Of a stretch of 64,000 nucleotides of DNA, positions 29,501 to 38,247 are shown one piece after another. This DNA comes from Prorocentrum cordatum (taxonomy: Eukaryota; Sar; Dinophyceae; Prorocentrales; Prorocentraceae). A program made the translations under genes and the position numbers. The first letter of the stretch is position 1. Each line of letters starts with the position of its first letter. Below the pieces are notes generated by a model, which was not told the origin of the DNA, made no database searches, and saw nothing but the letters and a program-made list of their open reading frames with translations. The stretch spans positions 34,612-98,611 of the forward strand of contig CAUYUJ010017985.1 of the NCBI GenBank assembly GCA_963575745.1. The letters run 5' to 3'.

Positions 29501-32116
29501 CTACCCCTACCACGTTGTGCGCGCCGCCAAGAGAAGGGGGGGGCGTACCAGCTTGAAGCAAATCCCTATCCTTGATTATGTTTGGCATCGCCGTACCTCG
29601 TTGCCGATGCCCTTCAGGGGTCCCGCAGTTTCTGAGGGCACATATCCCTGCGGATGCAACTCTTGGGAGGTCGAATTCTGGCTTTGCCCTGGTCCGAAAT
29701 CCGGCTGAATCCCGTTTGATCCGGCTTACTCCCTCTAAATCTGGATTCATCCCGCTTAATTCGCGGCCGAATCCGGCGTAGCAGCCCCTTAATGGGGCTT
29801 AATCTTCTTCAATCTTTCCGACGAAGACCTCCCAGCAGCTGCCTCCCAACATCTTTACCCGAAGGTTGTCATCGTGTTTGGCTTGCGGATCCCAGGGATG
29901 GGATAGGGATATCGGGCGGGGCCAGGACAAGGAGAAACCCGTTCCAGATCGCTTGGGCACGCTTTCAGAGCGTTCTGGAATGGTATGGGAAGGCCGCGGC
30001 GCCCGAGACGTCGTCCAGAGCCGCTGGATGCCAGAGATATTCAACTTATCCTCGTCCGATGTGATCCTCGTCTTAGCTTCGTGTTAGGATCAGTTTTGAT
30101 CAGGAGGGGGAAAAACTCATCGTCGATGCCCAAGGAAATGTGGGAACATCTGGAAAGGGGGCGGGGGACGGCGAAAGCCCAGGAACTGTGCAAACCCTGG
30201 GGAATCCTGAGAGCTGTGTCCATTCGTCTGCTCGTCCCGCGGGCCCCTTTGCTCGAGTCCTGGTCAGGACACCACGGCCTGGGTGCACGTCGCGGGCCGG
30301 ACGGCGCGGCGCGGCCAGGACTCCCATGGGCTCTGCCGCATATGGGCGGCCCCGTGCCCCGCAGGTGGCCCTCGAGCCTTTCCGCGGCGGCATGCATCGA
30401 AGGAGGGGCCTGCTAGACCCTCCTAGGGGCCTGCTAGACCCTCCTAGGGGCCGCGGTGGTTCTGCAGCACATCACTGGGGGCCTGCTATAGCCTCCTAGG
30501 TTGGAGTCGGGCCTGCTGTCCCTCTACAGGAGGAGTACTCAAAAGTAGTCCAAACATAGTCTGGGGGCGATTTTTTGAGTCTTTAGGGTATGTTTGGGGT
30601 ATTTTTTATGTTTCGTCCAAAAGCCCCCTGTAGGAGGACATGCCCGACTTAATCCTAGTTCCGTAGTTGGCGTCGATTAGCGTCTGGGAGTCGATGAGAT
30701 AGCGTCGATTTCGCGTCGACTAGCGTCGATGTAGCGTCGACGAGCGTCGACTCGCAGGAGCCGACAAGATTGTATGGGAGGCTCCCACGAGTTGCCACCG
30801 AAGCCTGTCGCACATCAAACTCCAGAGGTCCGACGCTCAAACAAAAAGAATTGGAGCGGCGGGTTTGGGGACGTTTTCGGCCTCTGGGGGCCCTCGCCGG
30901 GCCTCGGGAGCGTCCCACAAACGATTCAGAACGAAACACTGGCCGTAGGGAAGTTGTCCAGACCTCTGGGGCCCACGCATCGAATCAATTGGAGAGGCCA
31001 GATATGTTTGGGAAGCATGTCGCATATAAAACGTTCGGATGTCCGCGCGGACTTCTTGGATCGGTGCTGCACCCCCCAGGGCGGCGCCGCAGGCAACGCC
31101 AGTGGGGGTCCCAGGATCCGCGCGGGCCTCCGAAAGTTGTTCTTGATACCGTTTTCCTTCTTTCTAAGGAGACCCCCCGAGGGGGCCCAACACAAGCAGC
31201 GCGAAATGCTGGAGGGTGCCTTGGGCCCCAGAACCACCTCTGGCAGCCTCCGACAGGAGGGGCTGGTGACCTGCCTGGTGCACGCGGACCAGCAGCGGAA
31301 GTACCAGTGGGACTTCCAGCCCCGTGGTCGGCGGGCCACCTTGACGTGCCAGGGGGGAGCACAAGAACAGCTTGGGCAGATTCGTGTCGCAGCTCCTGGA
31401 AGGCCAGAGGATCATTGGCCTTGCTGGTATCTCCTAGGGTCTAGCCCGGCCCAGTCTCGCCCGATCTGGCGTGATCGGACACTCCACATTGGCTCAATTC
31501 AGTTCGGCAGCACCGCCAGCCAGCCAGATGGCCCCTGTTTCAACTGGCGCCCACGAAGGAGGCCTCCCAGTCACCCAGACCCCCCAAGCGTATCTTCCAG
31601 AGGCGAAGAGGCAGCCTGACGTGTCAGTTGCTGGCTGGCTTCGGCTGCTTGTTGGTCTTTGGAAGATCTATGTATTGTTCGCGCGTGTGCCTGTCGAGTG
31701 AGAGCAAACCGCCATAAACATAAACAGTTGGCGCTCTGCGCGGATTTCTTGGATCCGCGCTGTGGCCCCCTGGCGGCGCCTCCTGCGCCGCCCCTGGCGC
31801 GCTCCGCGTGCCAGGGAGGGGGTTCTAGCCCAGATCCGAAAAACTCCGCGCGATGGTGATGCCGTTTTGGTTTCCTCGAGCTGCATCCAAAAAAATATGT
31901 CCGACCAAAAAACATGGTTGCATCGATCATATGCGTCCTACATCTCCCACGGCGCATCCAGGCCATTTGCGAGTAGTTCGCGATTGTCCATTGTTCGCGC
32001 GTGCGCCTGTTGGCCCCCAGCGGTGGCCCTGCCGACCGCGGCCTCAGAACCACCACGCGCTCAAGCCGGCGGAGCAGCTGCGGTTCGAGACGGAGGGTTT
32101 TGCGGAGGGCGGCTGA
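26422..32116 (+). CDS. DEAD-box-like RNA helicase, 3' part, at least seven exons
   Basis: Predicted RNA-dependent ATPase/helicase of superfamily 2. Only the end of RecA domain 1 and nearly all of domain 2 are found. In-frame exons are joined at 26422-26527, 27745-27900, 28222-28386, 29123-29167, 30268-30318, 31257-~31307 and 32048-32116. The joined product shows LLTMAHL where SAT (motif III) is expected, TLRQVHHYY (motif QxxR-like), GGGTLVFCATP (motif IV), RALHSGTEPQARAEALRDF (motif IVa), VRLLATTDAAARGLDLP (motif V), LRHVVMWDVPPDT (motif Vb) and VHVAGRTARRGQ (motif VI), then a short polar tail and TGA. Donors are GT, GT, GA, GA, GA. The first motif VI Arg (usual HRxGRxxR) is Val, and SAT is replaced, so activity is uncertain. 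Walker A and DEAD exons were not found; they may lie 5' in long introns or outside the window. The last junction is unresolved. Confidence 0.72.
26958..27110. mobile_element. Family A TIR element A1
   Basis: Starts AAGTCGGGCATGTCCCTCTA and ends GTAGGGGGACATGCCCGACC. GCTATCA flanks both sides (26948-26954; 27114-27120), a likely target duplication. Carries the family core CAGTCTGGGGACAA. Lies inside the first helicase intron. Confidence 0.88.
27259..27415. mobile_element. Family A TIR element A2
   Basis: TAAGTCGGGCGTGTCCCTCT to GGGGGACATGTCCGCCCTAA, with core TAGTCTGGGGACGATG. Flanks CCCTGTCG and CCCTGGCG differ at one base. Same intron as A1. Confidence 0.85.
27416..27481. mobile_element. 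Family C element, right half only
   Basis: CCTGGCGCGCTCCGAGCGCC and CGCGCGGATCTCCGAAAATC match only the right arm of family C. Directly abuts A2, so A2 may have inserted into or replaced the left half. Confidence 0.6.
27745..27900 (+). CDS. Helicase exon (domain 2 start, motif IV)
   Basis: 156 nt, 52 codons: TLRQVHHYYRGDRGAKLLFV through GGGTLVFCATPQ. Acceptor GCAG|GTGCGG, donor CCGCAG|GTCTCG. Phase 0 at both ends. GC-rich coding with strong third-position G/C bias. Confidence 0.75.
27920..28055. mobile_element. Family C element in helicase intron
   Basis: Left arm GGCATGAACATACG with TAGATCTGCGCTGGA, right arm AATCCGCGCGGAGTTCCG with TTTCTGTTCATGCA. Fills much of the 321-nt GT-AG intron 27901-28221. 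Confidence 0.8.
28068..28200. repeat. Family Q repeat, copy 1
   Basis: Shares GTGAATTACCTACCCCGCT, CGCTTCC, ACCACGCGC, TCCTCG and GGCATCGC-like spacing with 37330-37500. Lies in the same small helicase intron. Confidence 0.65.
28222..28386 (+). CDS. Helicase exon (motifs IVa and V)
   Basis: 165 nt, 55 codons: DVEDVLALLEDKLPSCL, RALHSGTEPQARAEALRDF, VRLLATTDAAARGL. Acceptor CTCCGAG|GACGTG. The donor is GGCCTG|GACCTC with GA as the first intron bases; GGACCT recurs at the next exon start. The splice restores ARGLDLPNLRHV. Confidence 0.8.
28448..28745. repeat. Family P repeat with nested palindrome
   Basis: 28448-28500 and 28650-28745 together match 60378-60520 (GACCCGACAA, GGCG.TTA, CAAACGGC, GCCCTGCCC, TCGATTCCTTC, TTCGC.TGTCGGGGTGA). 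The 150 bp between them begin GGACGTACACGTACATGAA and end with GTTCATGTACATAGTTGG and GCGTACGTC, an inverted-repeat insert splitting P. Confidence 0.7.
28765..28905. repeat. Family X repeat, copy 1
   Basis: GTCGCCGATTCGCGAGG, GACGCCGACCAAGG and GCGTTCAAGTCTTGGTCA match 37770-37940 with many substitutions. Confidence 0.6.
28913..29109. mobile_element. Family B TIR element B1
   Basis: About 197 bp; terminal inverted repeats of about 45 bp (TCGGGCCAGACGAAAGGGGG; right end CCCTTTCGCCCGACCCGA). Inside are three hairpins, around CTGCGTGCAG, CCTCCCGGCGACGGGAGG and TCAGCTACGTGAGCTGA. Ends 13 bp before a helicase splice acceptor. Confidence 0.9.
29123..29167 (+). CDS. Helicase 45-nt microexon
   Basis: Encodes DLPNLRHVVMWDVPP. 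Acceptor CCCTCCAG|GACCTG, donor CCCCCG|GACACC (GA donor). GGACACCAC is repeated at the next exon start. Confidence comes from exact frame continuity with both neighbours and family match. Confidence 0.78.
29168..30267 (+). other. GA-AG intron of 1100 nt
   Basis: Starts GACACCACC and ends GGTCAG before GACACCACG. Contains no family A or B element, but the family O palindromic repeat at 29895-30085 and a run of CGGCTTA/CCGGATT units near 29700-29780. Confidence 0.6.
29895..30085. repeat. Family O repeat, copy 1
   Basis: Shares AACCCGTTCCAGA, GAACGCTTTCAGA-like, AGGCCGCGGCGCCCGA and CCAGAGCCGC with 39240-39400. Outer GGATGGGATAGGGATA and TATTCAACTTATCCTCGTCC are partly inverted. Confidence 0.65.
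30268..30318 (+). CDS. Helicase 51-nt microexon (motif VI)
   Basis: Encodes DTTAWVHVAGRTARRGQ. Acceptor GGTCAG|GACACC, donor GGCCAG|GACTCC (GA donor). Motif VI normally reads HRxGRxxR; here the first Arg is Val (GTC). Confidence 0.75.
30385..30500 (+). repeat. GGGGCCTGCTAGACCCTCC short repeat
   Basis: Three to four units of GGGCCTGCTAGACCCTCCTA, the last reading GCCTGCTATAGCCTCCTAGG, immediately before element A3. Confidence 0.75.
30505..30652. mobile_element. Family A TIR element A3
   Basis: AGTCGGGCCTGCTGTCCCTC to GGAGGACATGCCCGACTTAA, core TAGTCTGGGGGCGA. Flanks TCCTAGGTT and TCCTAGTT are an imperfect duplication. Lies in helicase intron 30319-31256. Confidence 0.85.
30661..30805. repeat. 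Family V repeat, copy 1 (AGCGTCGA units)
   Basis: Repeated TAGCGTCGA/GAGCGTCGA, then GGGAGGCTCCCACGAGTTGCC. The same order occurs at 45275-45415. Confidence 0.7.
31013..31150. mobile_element. Family C element in helicase intron
   Basis: Left arm CATGTCGCATATAAAACG with GTCCGCGCGGACTTCTTGG; right arm GGATCCGCGCGGGCCTCCGA with AAGTTGTTCTTGAT. Confidence 0.75.
31257..31307 (+). CDS. Helicase exon after motif VI
   Basis: Encodes EGLVTCLVHADQQRKYQ, the beta strand and helix that follow motif VI in DEAD-box domain 2. Acceptor CCGACAG|GAGGGG. The 3' end is uncertain: no donor in the phase needed by the next exon is favoured, and a GA donor at TGG|GAC (31310-31311) is one option. Confidence 0.65.
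31711..31870. mobile_element. Family C element in last helicase intron
   Basis: Left GCCATAAACATAAACAGTTG with GGATTTCTTGGATCCGCGC; right CCCAGATCCGAAAAACTCCG with GATGCCGTTTTGG. Central GGCGGCGCC and CTGGCGCGCTCC. Confidence 0.85.
32048..32116 (+). CDS. Helicase terminal exon with TGA
   Basis: NHHALKPAEQLRFETEGFAE followed by GG and TGA at 32114-32116. Acceptor GCCTCAG|AACCAC; an upstream AG at 32019-32020 is also in frame. Assignment rests on position, frame and a plausible LHAL-x(4)-LRF tail of DEAD-box proteins. Confidence 0.5.
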   Translation, partial: NHHALKPAEQLRFETEGFAEGG

Positions 32117-32415
32117 CGCCCGCGGCTGCCGCACGGCCCCCCCCCTGGTCGGCGGGGGGGGGGGAGACCAGCAGTGGCGCCCGCCACGCTCGTCCCCCGC
32201 GGCGCGGCCAAAGAGAGCGGAGAGGAGGGGGGGAGGGGCGCTGCGGGCTGCCATCCTGGGAGCCTCCTCGCCCTCCTCCTGCCCAGCGCTGGGCTTGGCT
32301 CTGCAGGAGTGCGTGGTGCCCCCCCGGCTGCGTCGGCCGTGCACGGCGCCCCCCCGACGGTGCAAGGGGCCGAAGTGCTCCGAAATCTCCGTGCAAGGAG
32401 TCGGGCCTCATAGAG
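32117..32415. other. Sequence 3' of the helicase stop
   Basis: GC-rich with a GCGGGGGGGGGGG run at 32150. No recognisable gene; presumably 3' untranslated or intergenic. Confidence 0.4.
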
Positions 32416-32611
32416 TCGGGCCGGGCGAAAGGGAGGGATTGGGAAAGGGGGGGTTACGAAATTTGCTGCACGCAGCTGGTTTCGGCCTCACCGAGGGGCC
32501 CATTCCTCGATACATAGCCGCCTCCCGGCGCCGGGGGGCGCCGGGAAAATCAGCTACGTGAGCTGATTCTCAACCCCCCCTTTTGCTATCCCCCCCTTTC
32601 GCCCGACCCGA
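32416..32611. mobile_element. Family B TIR element B2
   Basis: TCGGGCCGGGCGAAAGGGAG to CCCTTTCGCCCGACCCGA. ATAGAG flanks both sides. Internal hairpins as in B1, with CTGCACGCAG in the first stem. Confidence 0.9.
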
Positions 32612-32918
32612 TAGAGGTCTGGCGCGCCAGATTTCGGCGGCCCTCCCGATCGACCGCGTGGTTCGGACAGCTCGGACCGCGACGGGCGAGACCACCAGTG
32701 TCTCCCGGAGGGCCGGCCCCGACGCCGTGCCGCCCCGCGAGGCTCGCCTGGCTGCGCTCATAGAGCGTGTCCGCCTCAGGGAGGCGGCCAGAGCGGGGGC
32801 AGCAGGTGGCGAACGTGGCAAAGGTGCGAGTGCCCGAAAAAGGCCCCGATCGCCCCCCAGTGCACCCCGCATTGAGTCGTCTCGAGACTCGTTCGCTTCG
32901 GCTATGTTTTTCTTCTGA
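32612..32918 (+). CDS. Possible exon, Arg/Ala-rich, unidentified
   Basis: Open from inside B2 to a TGA at 32916. After the element it reads DRVVRTARTATGETTSVSRR and later PPREARLAALIERVRLREAA, a basic amphipathic-looking stretch. It could be an exon 3' of the helicase or chance openness in GC-rich DNA. An antisense frame across the same bases is also open. No family recognised. Confidence 0.2.
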
Positions 32919-33024
32919 ATATTGTTATATATACACCCCGCAATTGCGGATAAGAGTGAGGGGGCGGGCGCGGGCGACGCGGGCGTCGTCAAGCCGGCGG
33001 ACCTCGTGGCCCCCACCTTCCTTG

Positions 33025-33478
33025 TCGATGGCGCTCTCCTCCTCCTCCTCCTCCTCCTCCTCCTCCTCCCTCCTCCTCCTTCTCCTCTTCCTCCTCCTCC
33101 TCCGCCTCCTACTCCTCCTCCTCTTCCTCGTCCTCGTCCTCGTTCTCATCGTCATCGTCGTCCTCCTCCTCCACCTCGTCCTCCTCCTCCTCCTCCGCTT
33201 CTTCCTCGTCCTCCCTCTCCCCCCCTCGTCCTTCCATCATCGTCCTCCCATTGTCGTCATGTTCCTCCTCGTCGTCCTCCTCCTCTTCCCCCCCTCCCGA
33301 TCCTCCACCCTCCTCCTTTTCGTCGTCGTCGTCGTCGTCGACGTCATCGTCGTCGTCCCCTCCCTCCTCCTCCTCCTCCTCCTCCTGCTGCTGCCTCCTC
33401 CTCCTCCTCCTCCTCCTCCTCCTCCTCCTCCTCCTCCTCCTCCTCCTCCTCCTCCTCCTCCTCCTCCTCGTCCTCCTG
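33025..33478. repeat. CTC/CCT microsatellite
   Basis: About 450 bp of CTCCTC with short GTCGTC and CATCGTC interruptions. Confidence 0.92.
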
Positions 33479-33835
33479 CAAAAGCAGCCCGCCGCAGGCG
33501 CCGAAAAAATTGGTTTGTACACTGAACGTGGTTTGGGTCGCGGGTGGGCCGCGGGTTCTCCACCGGGAACGAATGCAAAAGATGCTCGCCGCAGGCGCCG
33601 AAAAAATTGGTTTGTACCCTGAACGTGGTCGCGGGTGGGCCGCGGTCTCTCCACCTAGAACGATTCAAAAGATGCCCGCCGCAGGCGCCGAAAAATGTGG
33701 TTTGTACCCTGAACGTGGTTTGGGTCGCGGGTTGGTCGCGAGTTGATCGCGGGCTCTCCACCTGGAAGGAATGCAAAAAAAGCCCGCCGCAGGCGCCGAA
33801 AATTTGGTTTGTACCTTGAACGTGGTTTGGGTCGA
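33479..33835 (+). repeat. ~90-107-bp repeat with GCCCGCCGCAGGCGCCG
   Basis: Four units starting at 33487, 33586, 33675 and 33782, each with GCCGCAGGCGCCGAAAA, TTGGTTTGTACCCTGAACG and TGGTTTGGGTCGCGGG. Confidence 0.88.
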
Positions 33836-34163
33836 AGGTGGGTCGCGGGTGGGTCGCGGGGTGGGCGCGGTGGGTCGCGGGTGGGTCGCGGGTGGGTCGG
33901 GGGTCGCGGGCGGGTCGCGGGTGGGTCGCGGGGTGGGCCGCGGGCGGGTCGCGGGGTGGGTCGCGGGTGGGTCGCGCGCGGGGTGGGTCGCGGGGTGGGT
34001 CGCGGGTGGGTCGCGGGTGGGTCGCAGGGTGCGGTCGCGGGGTGGGTCGCGGGGTGGGTCGCGAGGTGGGTCGCGGGGTGGGTCGCGGGTGGGTCGCGGG
34101 TGGGTCGCGGGTGGGTCGCGGGGTGGGTCGCGGGTGGGTCGCGGGGCGGGTTGCGGGTGGGAC
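33836..34163 (+). repeat. GGGTCGCGGGT 10-11-bp minisatellite
   Basis: About 30 units of GGTGGGTCGCGG. It continues the GGTCGCGGGT tail of the preceding repeat, so it probably expanded from it. A short relative lies at 43930-44010. Confidence 0.92.
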
Positions 34164-34885
34164 GACGACAACAAACAACAACAACAAACAACAACAACAA
34201 CACGAATCCGCACCGCGGAATCTCACTTCAGCCACGCACCCAGGGACAATGAATGACCGTTCGGCCCCCTCACTCTGATTACGTTTCGCCTTTCTATTAG
34301 TATGATCATCATTGTTTGCATCGTAAATCGTATTGTTATTATTGTGTTATTATGAGTCTTACTCTTTTTCGTCGCATTTGCATTATTATTAGTAGTAGTA
34401 CTAGTATTAGTCGGATTATTATATTAATATTCGTGTGATTCGTATTATTCATTGTCTGAGCCTTCTTGTTGTATTATTTGTTTTCTCGGCAGCGCACAGA
34501 GGGGGCTAAGGCGAGGGGGATGGCCCTGCTTCCTCTGAAGAGCATACGGCCCCTGCACGGCCGGGGGCCAGGGCGAGAGGGGGCGGTCTTTTGCAGGGCT
34601 CTTAAACGGCAGGCCCTGTTGGACTCTTGGGGGGCAGGCCGCAGGATGGCGTCTGAGAGCGGCAGGGTGCCCTCCTGGAAGGCCCGCCCCCCTTGTGTTG
34701 CCCCCTCTGGTGCGCGGCCGACCGCACTCCCCCCTGAGACCTCCGTTCATTTCCCCATTTTTGCCTCGATCTCCATCGGTCCTCCTCTTGTTCCTCCTCC
34801 AGACGTCTGGGCGCCTCCCGAGGCCGCCAAAAACAGCCATCCGCGTCCAAGAAACCAGATCGTCGAACCTCCCCTTGCCCCCTCT
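34164..34885. other. AT-richer then mixed, no gene
   Basis: ACAACAACAA run at 34170-34200 and TTATTATTAG triplets at 34320-34450, then mixed sequence. It abuts the cut end of the LINE; no reverse-transcriptase sequence was recognised. Confidence 0.45.
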
Positions 34886-35628
34886 CTAACGCAGTCCTGC
34901 TTCGACGATTCCACGAAGCTGTAGTCTATCTGCCGTTTCTCCCCTGTGCTGTATAGACGATGGGTCCACGAATGCCCCCAAGGATTTGCAAAGAAATTGG
35001 CAGTCGCAATTAGTTTTACTCCGTGTAGCCAATGCGCCAAGATGTGGCCGCGATCATCTCTTCGACCGTGCCCGTACTTCCCGATGACTCGCCCGTCGTC
35101 TGCGGGCACTCTCTGGCCCAAGACGGCGTTCGCATCCACCCCGAGAACAAAAAAGCACGCTTCTGTTTGCGAGCCTGCTGCAGCATAGGCTCCACGTGGT
35201 GCAAATCTGCATCAGAGTCAATACCCGGCGCCTGGCGCCCCACTGTGGCACAAGTGCGCCGAAGCAAAGCGATGAGAAATTGGGCCGCAACAGGAGTCCA
35301 AGCAAGCCAACTTTGGGCCGCATGCACAATACTGTGCCGCGGCCCTCCGGCTCGCCCACCTCGGGTTCAGTACTATACCGACGCGCCGCCTCGTTGCAGC
35401 AGACGCCGGCGAACAGCACCACGGAGGGCCCGACTCCAGACATTTCTCCGTGCTGCCTTCGGCGAAGGGCCCCTCCTGGTACAATAAGACATCCCACCGC
35501 GTCCCAGAATCCGTATCCGTATCCAGCACATCGGCAGCATCTCGAGTCTTGCCCTCCTCCATCCCGTTCGCGTTCCAGCTAAGGACGACGAACTCGCCCC
35601 CGTCCATCCTTCTCGATGCCCTGCGCAC
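34886..35628 (-). pseudogene. LINE ORF2 endonuclease domain, frameshifted and truncated
   Basis: Apurinic-type endonuclease of a non-LTR retrotransposon, read 5'-3' on minus in three frames. Near 35590 VVLSWNANGM and WDVLLYQEG (the N and catalytic E motifs); then VGIVLNPRW; after a shift FLIALLRRTCATVG and VEPMLQQARKQKR; after another, DANAVLGQRVPADDG, GHGRRDDRGHILAHWL and WTHRLYSTGEKRQIDYSFVE (catalytic D/N, and the H/R-Q-I-D-Y end). At least two frameshifts and the loss of everything 3' of the endonuclease make it inactive. Truncation at the 3' side is unusual for LINEs, which normally lose the 5' side; recombination or deletion is likely. Confidence 0.82.
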
Positions 35629-35772
35629 CCTGCGAAAAGTCCGGAGACTCAGCCAACACAGGACCTGCTGGCTTCACCACTCCTGTGTTTCGCAGAATCG
35701 TGAAAGGAACATCCCCGCCGTTCCTCTTCCTCCTCCCTGTGACCTATGCGGTCCCTATTCCTTGCCGTAGAG

Positions 35773-36576
35773 CTACGCCGCTGCGACCCCGACGAGCTTC
35801 ATGCAACCGTCGCTCCACACAGCTGCACGCTTTTCCTTCCACAGTACAATGCCCTTCCTATAGTTCGTGTCGATGTCCTTCTTGACGGAGTCTCCGTCCC
35901 CCCCGTTCATGTCGATGATGGTCCTCATTGCCTTCCTCACTGCTTTCTCCCTTTTCGCCTCCTCCGAGTGGTCATAATATTTGGAGTCTGCGTTGCAATA
36001 GATCCGTTTGCCCTGGAACTCGTGCTTCTGTCGGGCGGCGGGCTTGCCAAGGTAGTCCCACATGGCGTCAACCGTCTTGAAACGAGCTCCACCCCTTTCC
36101 GCAAATTTCTCGCCGTACGCAAAAACTTCATCAAGCTCCGCCTGCGCGTCCTTGAACGCGTCCTTCAACACGCCCTCGAGGAAAATGATCATATCTTTAG
36201 CCTCAGTGTCTTCGGGAAACGTGCCGAAAGAGAGCGTGCGACTCTTTTCTTCCTCCTTCCCCGTGCTCCTCCTGCCGTTCTGCCCCTCGTTCGGCCTGGG
36301 CGTCGGCGTCGCAGCCCCTTTCACGATATCCGTCACCATATTGGGCAAGTCCTCCATCATGCTACTCATCTCCCCCTTGGTTGCCTCGACAGCCTGCTCG
36401 GCCATGGACGCGGTGTACTTGGCCTGCTTGGCGATGTCCTTAGCCTCCTCCACCTCTATGGTCTTCCTCATGTCCTTCCTCATACCCGTCATCATGTGCA
36501 TCATCTGCTTCAGTATTTGTTTCGCACTCAGTTCGTCATCTTCTTCCTCCATGCCCTCACCCTCTAAGTAACTCAT
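35773..36576 (-). CDS. LINE ORF1-like protein, 267 aa, open
   Basis: Lies just upstream of the endonuclease remnant in the same orientation, as ORF1 does in LINEs. Residues 1-75 are acidic then helical (EEEDDELSAKQILKQMMHMM, later SMAEQAVEATKGEMSSMMED), compatible with a coiled coil. About 115-185 contain SFGTFPEDTEAKDMIIFLEG, and about 190-260 hold KRIYCNADSKYYDHSEEAKR, DTNYRKGIVLWKEKRAAVW, a basic/aromatic region reminiscent of the nucleic-acid-binding domain in dinoflagellate LINEs. No zinc knuckle is seen. ATG at 36576-36574, stop at 35773-35775. It is intact although its partner is dead; an expressed cellular protein cannot be excluded. Confidence 0.6.
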   Translation of the reverse strand: MSYLEGEGMEEEDDELSAKQILKQMMHMMTGMRKDMRKTIEVEEAKDIAKQAKYTASMAEQAVEATKGEMSSMMEDLPNMVTDIVKGAATPTPRPNEGQNGRRSTGKEEEKSRTLSFGTFPEDTEAKDMIIFLEGVLKDAFKDAQAELDEVFAYGEKFAERGGARFKTVDAMWDYLGKPAARQKHEFQGKRIYCNADSKYYDHSEEAKREKAVRKAMRTIIDMNGGDGDSVKKDIDTNYRKGIVLWKEKRAAVWSDGCMKLVGVAAA

Positions 36577-37013
<437 letters not shown>

Positions 37014-37329
37014 CGGATGGACAAATAAACACCCCGCGGGCAGAAATTGGTCCTGGCTGGGGAATCGAGGGCTTGGGGGCCCGCACCGTGCACAAGATCA
37101 TGGCGCCTCCTCCTCGACACCGGGCACGCGCAGGGGTGCCGGGGACTCCTCCGGCGGCTCGCAGTGTCGGCTACACGCAAGAGTGGCCTTTCGCAGGGGT
37201 AGCTTTTAGTGCGGGCTCGATGTGGCCCCCCGATCGCGGAATGCGATGCGATGCTAGCGGCGTGTGTGCTCGGTGGTGCCCCCATCGGGCCCGCCCTTGG
37301 CCGCGCACCACAGGTCCCTCTTGCCTATA
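37014..37329. other. No recognisable gene
   Basis: Mixed sequence. A TGCGATGCGATGC run at 37238. No coding recognised. Confidence 0.4.
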
Positions 37330-37500
37330 GTCAGAGCGTGAATTACCTACCCCGCTGTCGCTTCCGGGCAAAGCCAAGTCGTACCACGCGCCTCCTCGGC
37401 AAGCGGCCTGACCAGTACAGGCCGCAGTTTGGCATCGCTTGGTATCTCTTGGAGGCGAGGGTGGTCAAAAGCGAGGTAGCTTTGTTTGCCCCCTAGATAG
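37330..37500. repeat. Family Q repeat, copy 2
   Basis: Matches 28068-28200 (GTGAATTACCTACCCCGCTG, CGCTTCCGGGCA, TACCACGCGCCTCCTCGGCA). Followed at 37770 by family X, the same order as in the helicase region. Confidence 0.65.
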
Positions 37501-37769
37501 GGCCACTCTGGCGTGAGGCCGACAGAGGCTCGCAGCGAGGCGCAGCACCGGCCGGGAGTTCCTTCTTGACCGGGCCGCGCGCAGCCGTTTTGTGTGCAGC
37601 GTGTGGTAGCAGCCCGAGCCCGGTGCGCCTCCGCCGCCGCTCTCCGTGGGTCGGAGGAGGCGGGAGGCGACGCCACCGCCAGGGCCCCCTTTCCCCCGAG
37701 GTGGGGAGAGATGCCTCGAGCGGGACGCCAGCAAGCAGCGGCTCGGTGACCTGGTGCCGAGGGAAGGAG

Positions 37770-37940
37770 CACGATGACCAGGACCGACAGGTCGCCGGAT
37801 CTCGTCGGCGCCGATCCTGAACATGGTCTCTGCCGGCCGCCGCCGATTTGCGAGGTTGGTCCTCGACACGACGCTGGCCGAGCTGGACGAACAGCAAGAT
37901 CGACACCGACGTTTCCGCGCTCAGTCTTGGTCATGGTCGT
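37770..37940. repeat. Family X repeat, copy 2
   Basis: GCCGCCGATTTGCGAGG, CGACACCGACGTTTCCGCG and TCAGTCTTGGTCATGG match 28765-28905. Confidence 0.6.
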
Positions 37941-38174
37941 TGTTTTCTGTCCCTCCATGGCGCCCCCACAGGGTCAGCCCCGTTTGTTGGACTTCGGCCG
38001 TGTTTTGTCTTCGTTCTGGCAGGGAGTCATAGGAGAACAGGTCGAGCAGAACGAAACACAAGACGGAAACTAAACAAAGACAACGTTGAGGTCCAGCCCC
38101 GCCGTGCCCCTCTTGGGCCATGGTGGCGGTGCCGTCTCCCCGCTTCTCCGGCAGCGGACGCCAGCGCCGGCGCC

Positions 38175-38247
38175 ATGTTCCGCCCCGCGTGCCTCCTGGC
38201 CGCCGCGACCCTCGCGCTCTACGGCGCCTGCGGGGGGGCCCAAAGAG
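38175..38247 (+). CDS. petJ: Cytochrome c6 exon 1: signal peptide
   Basis: ATG at 38175, chosen because it opens a compact [20 protein letters not shown] signal sequence (basic residue, hydrophobic core, small residues). Donor CAAAGAG|GCACGG (GC). GAGG recurs at the exon 2 acceptor. Link to the gene is inferred. Confidence 0.6.
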
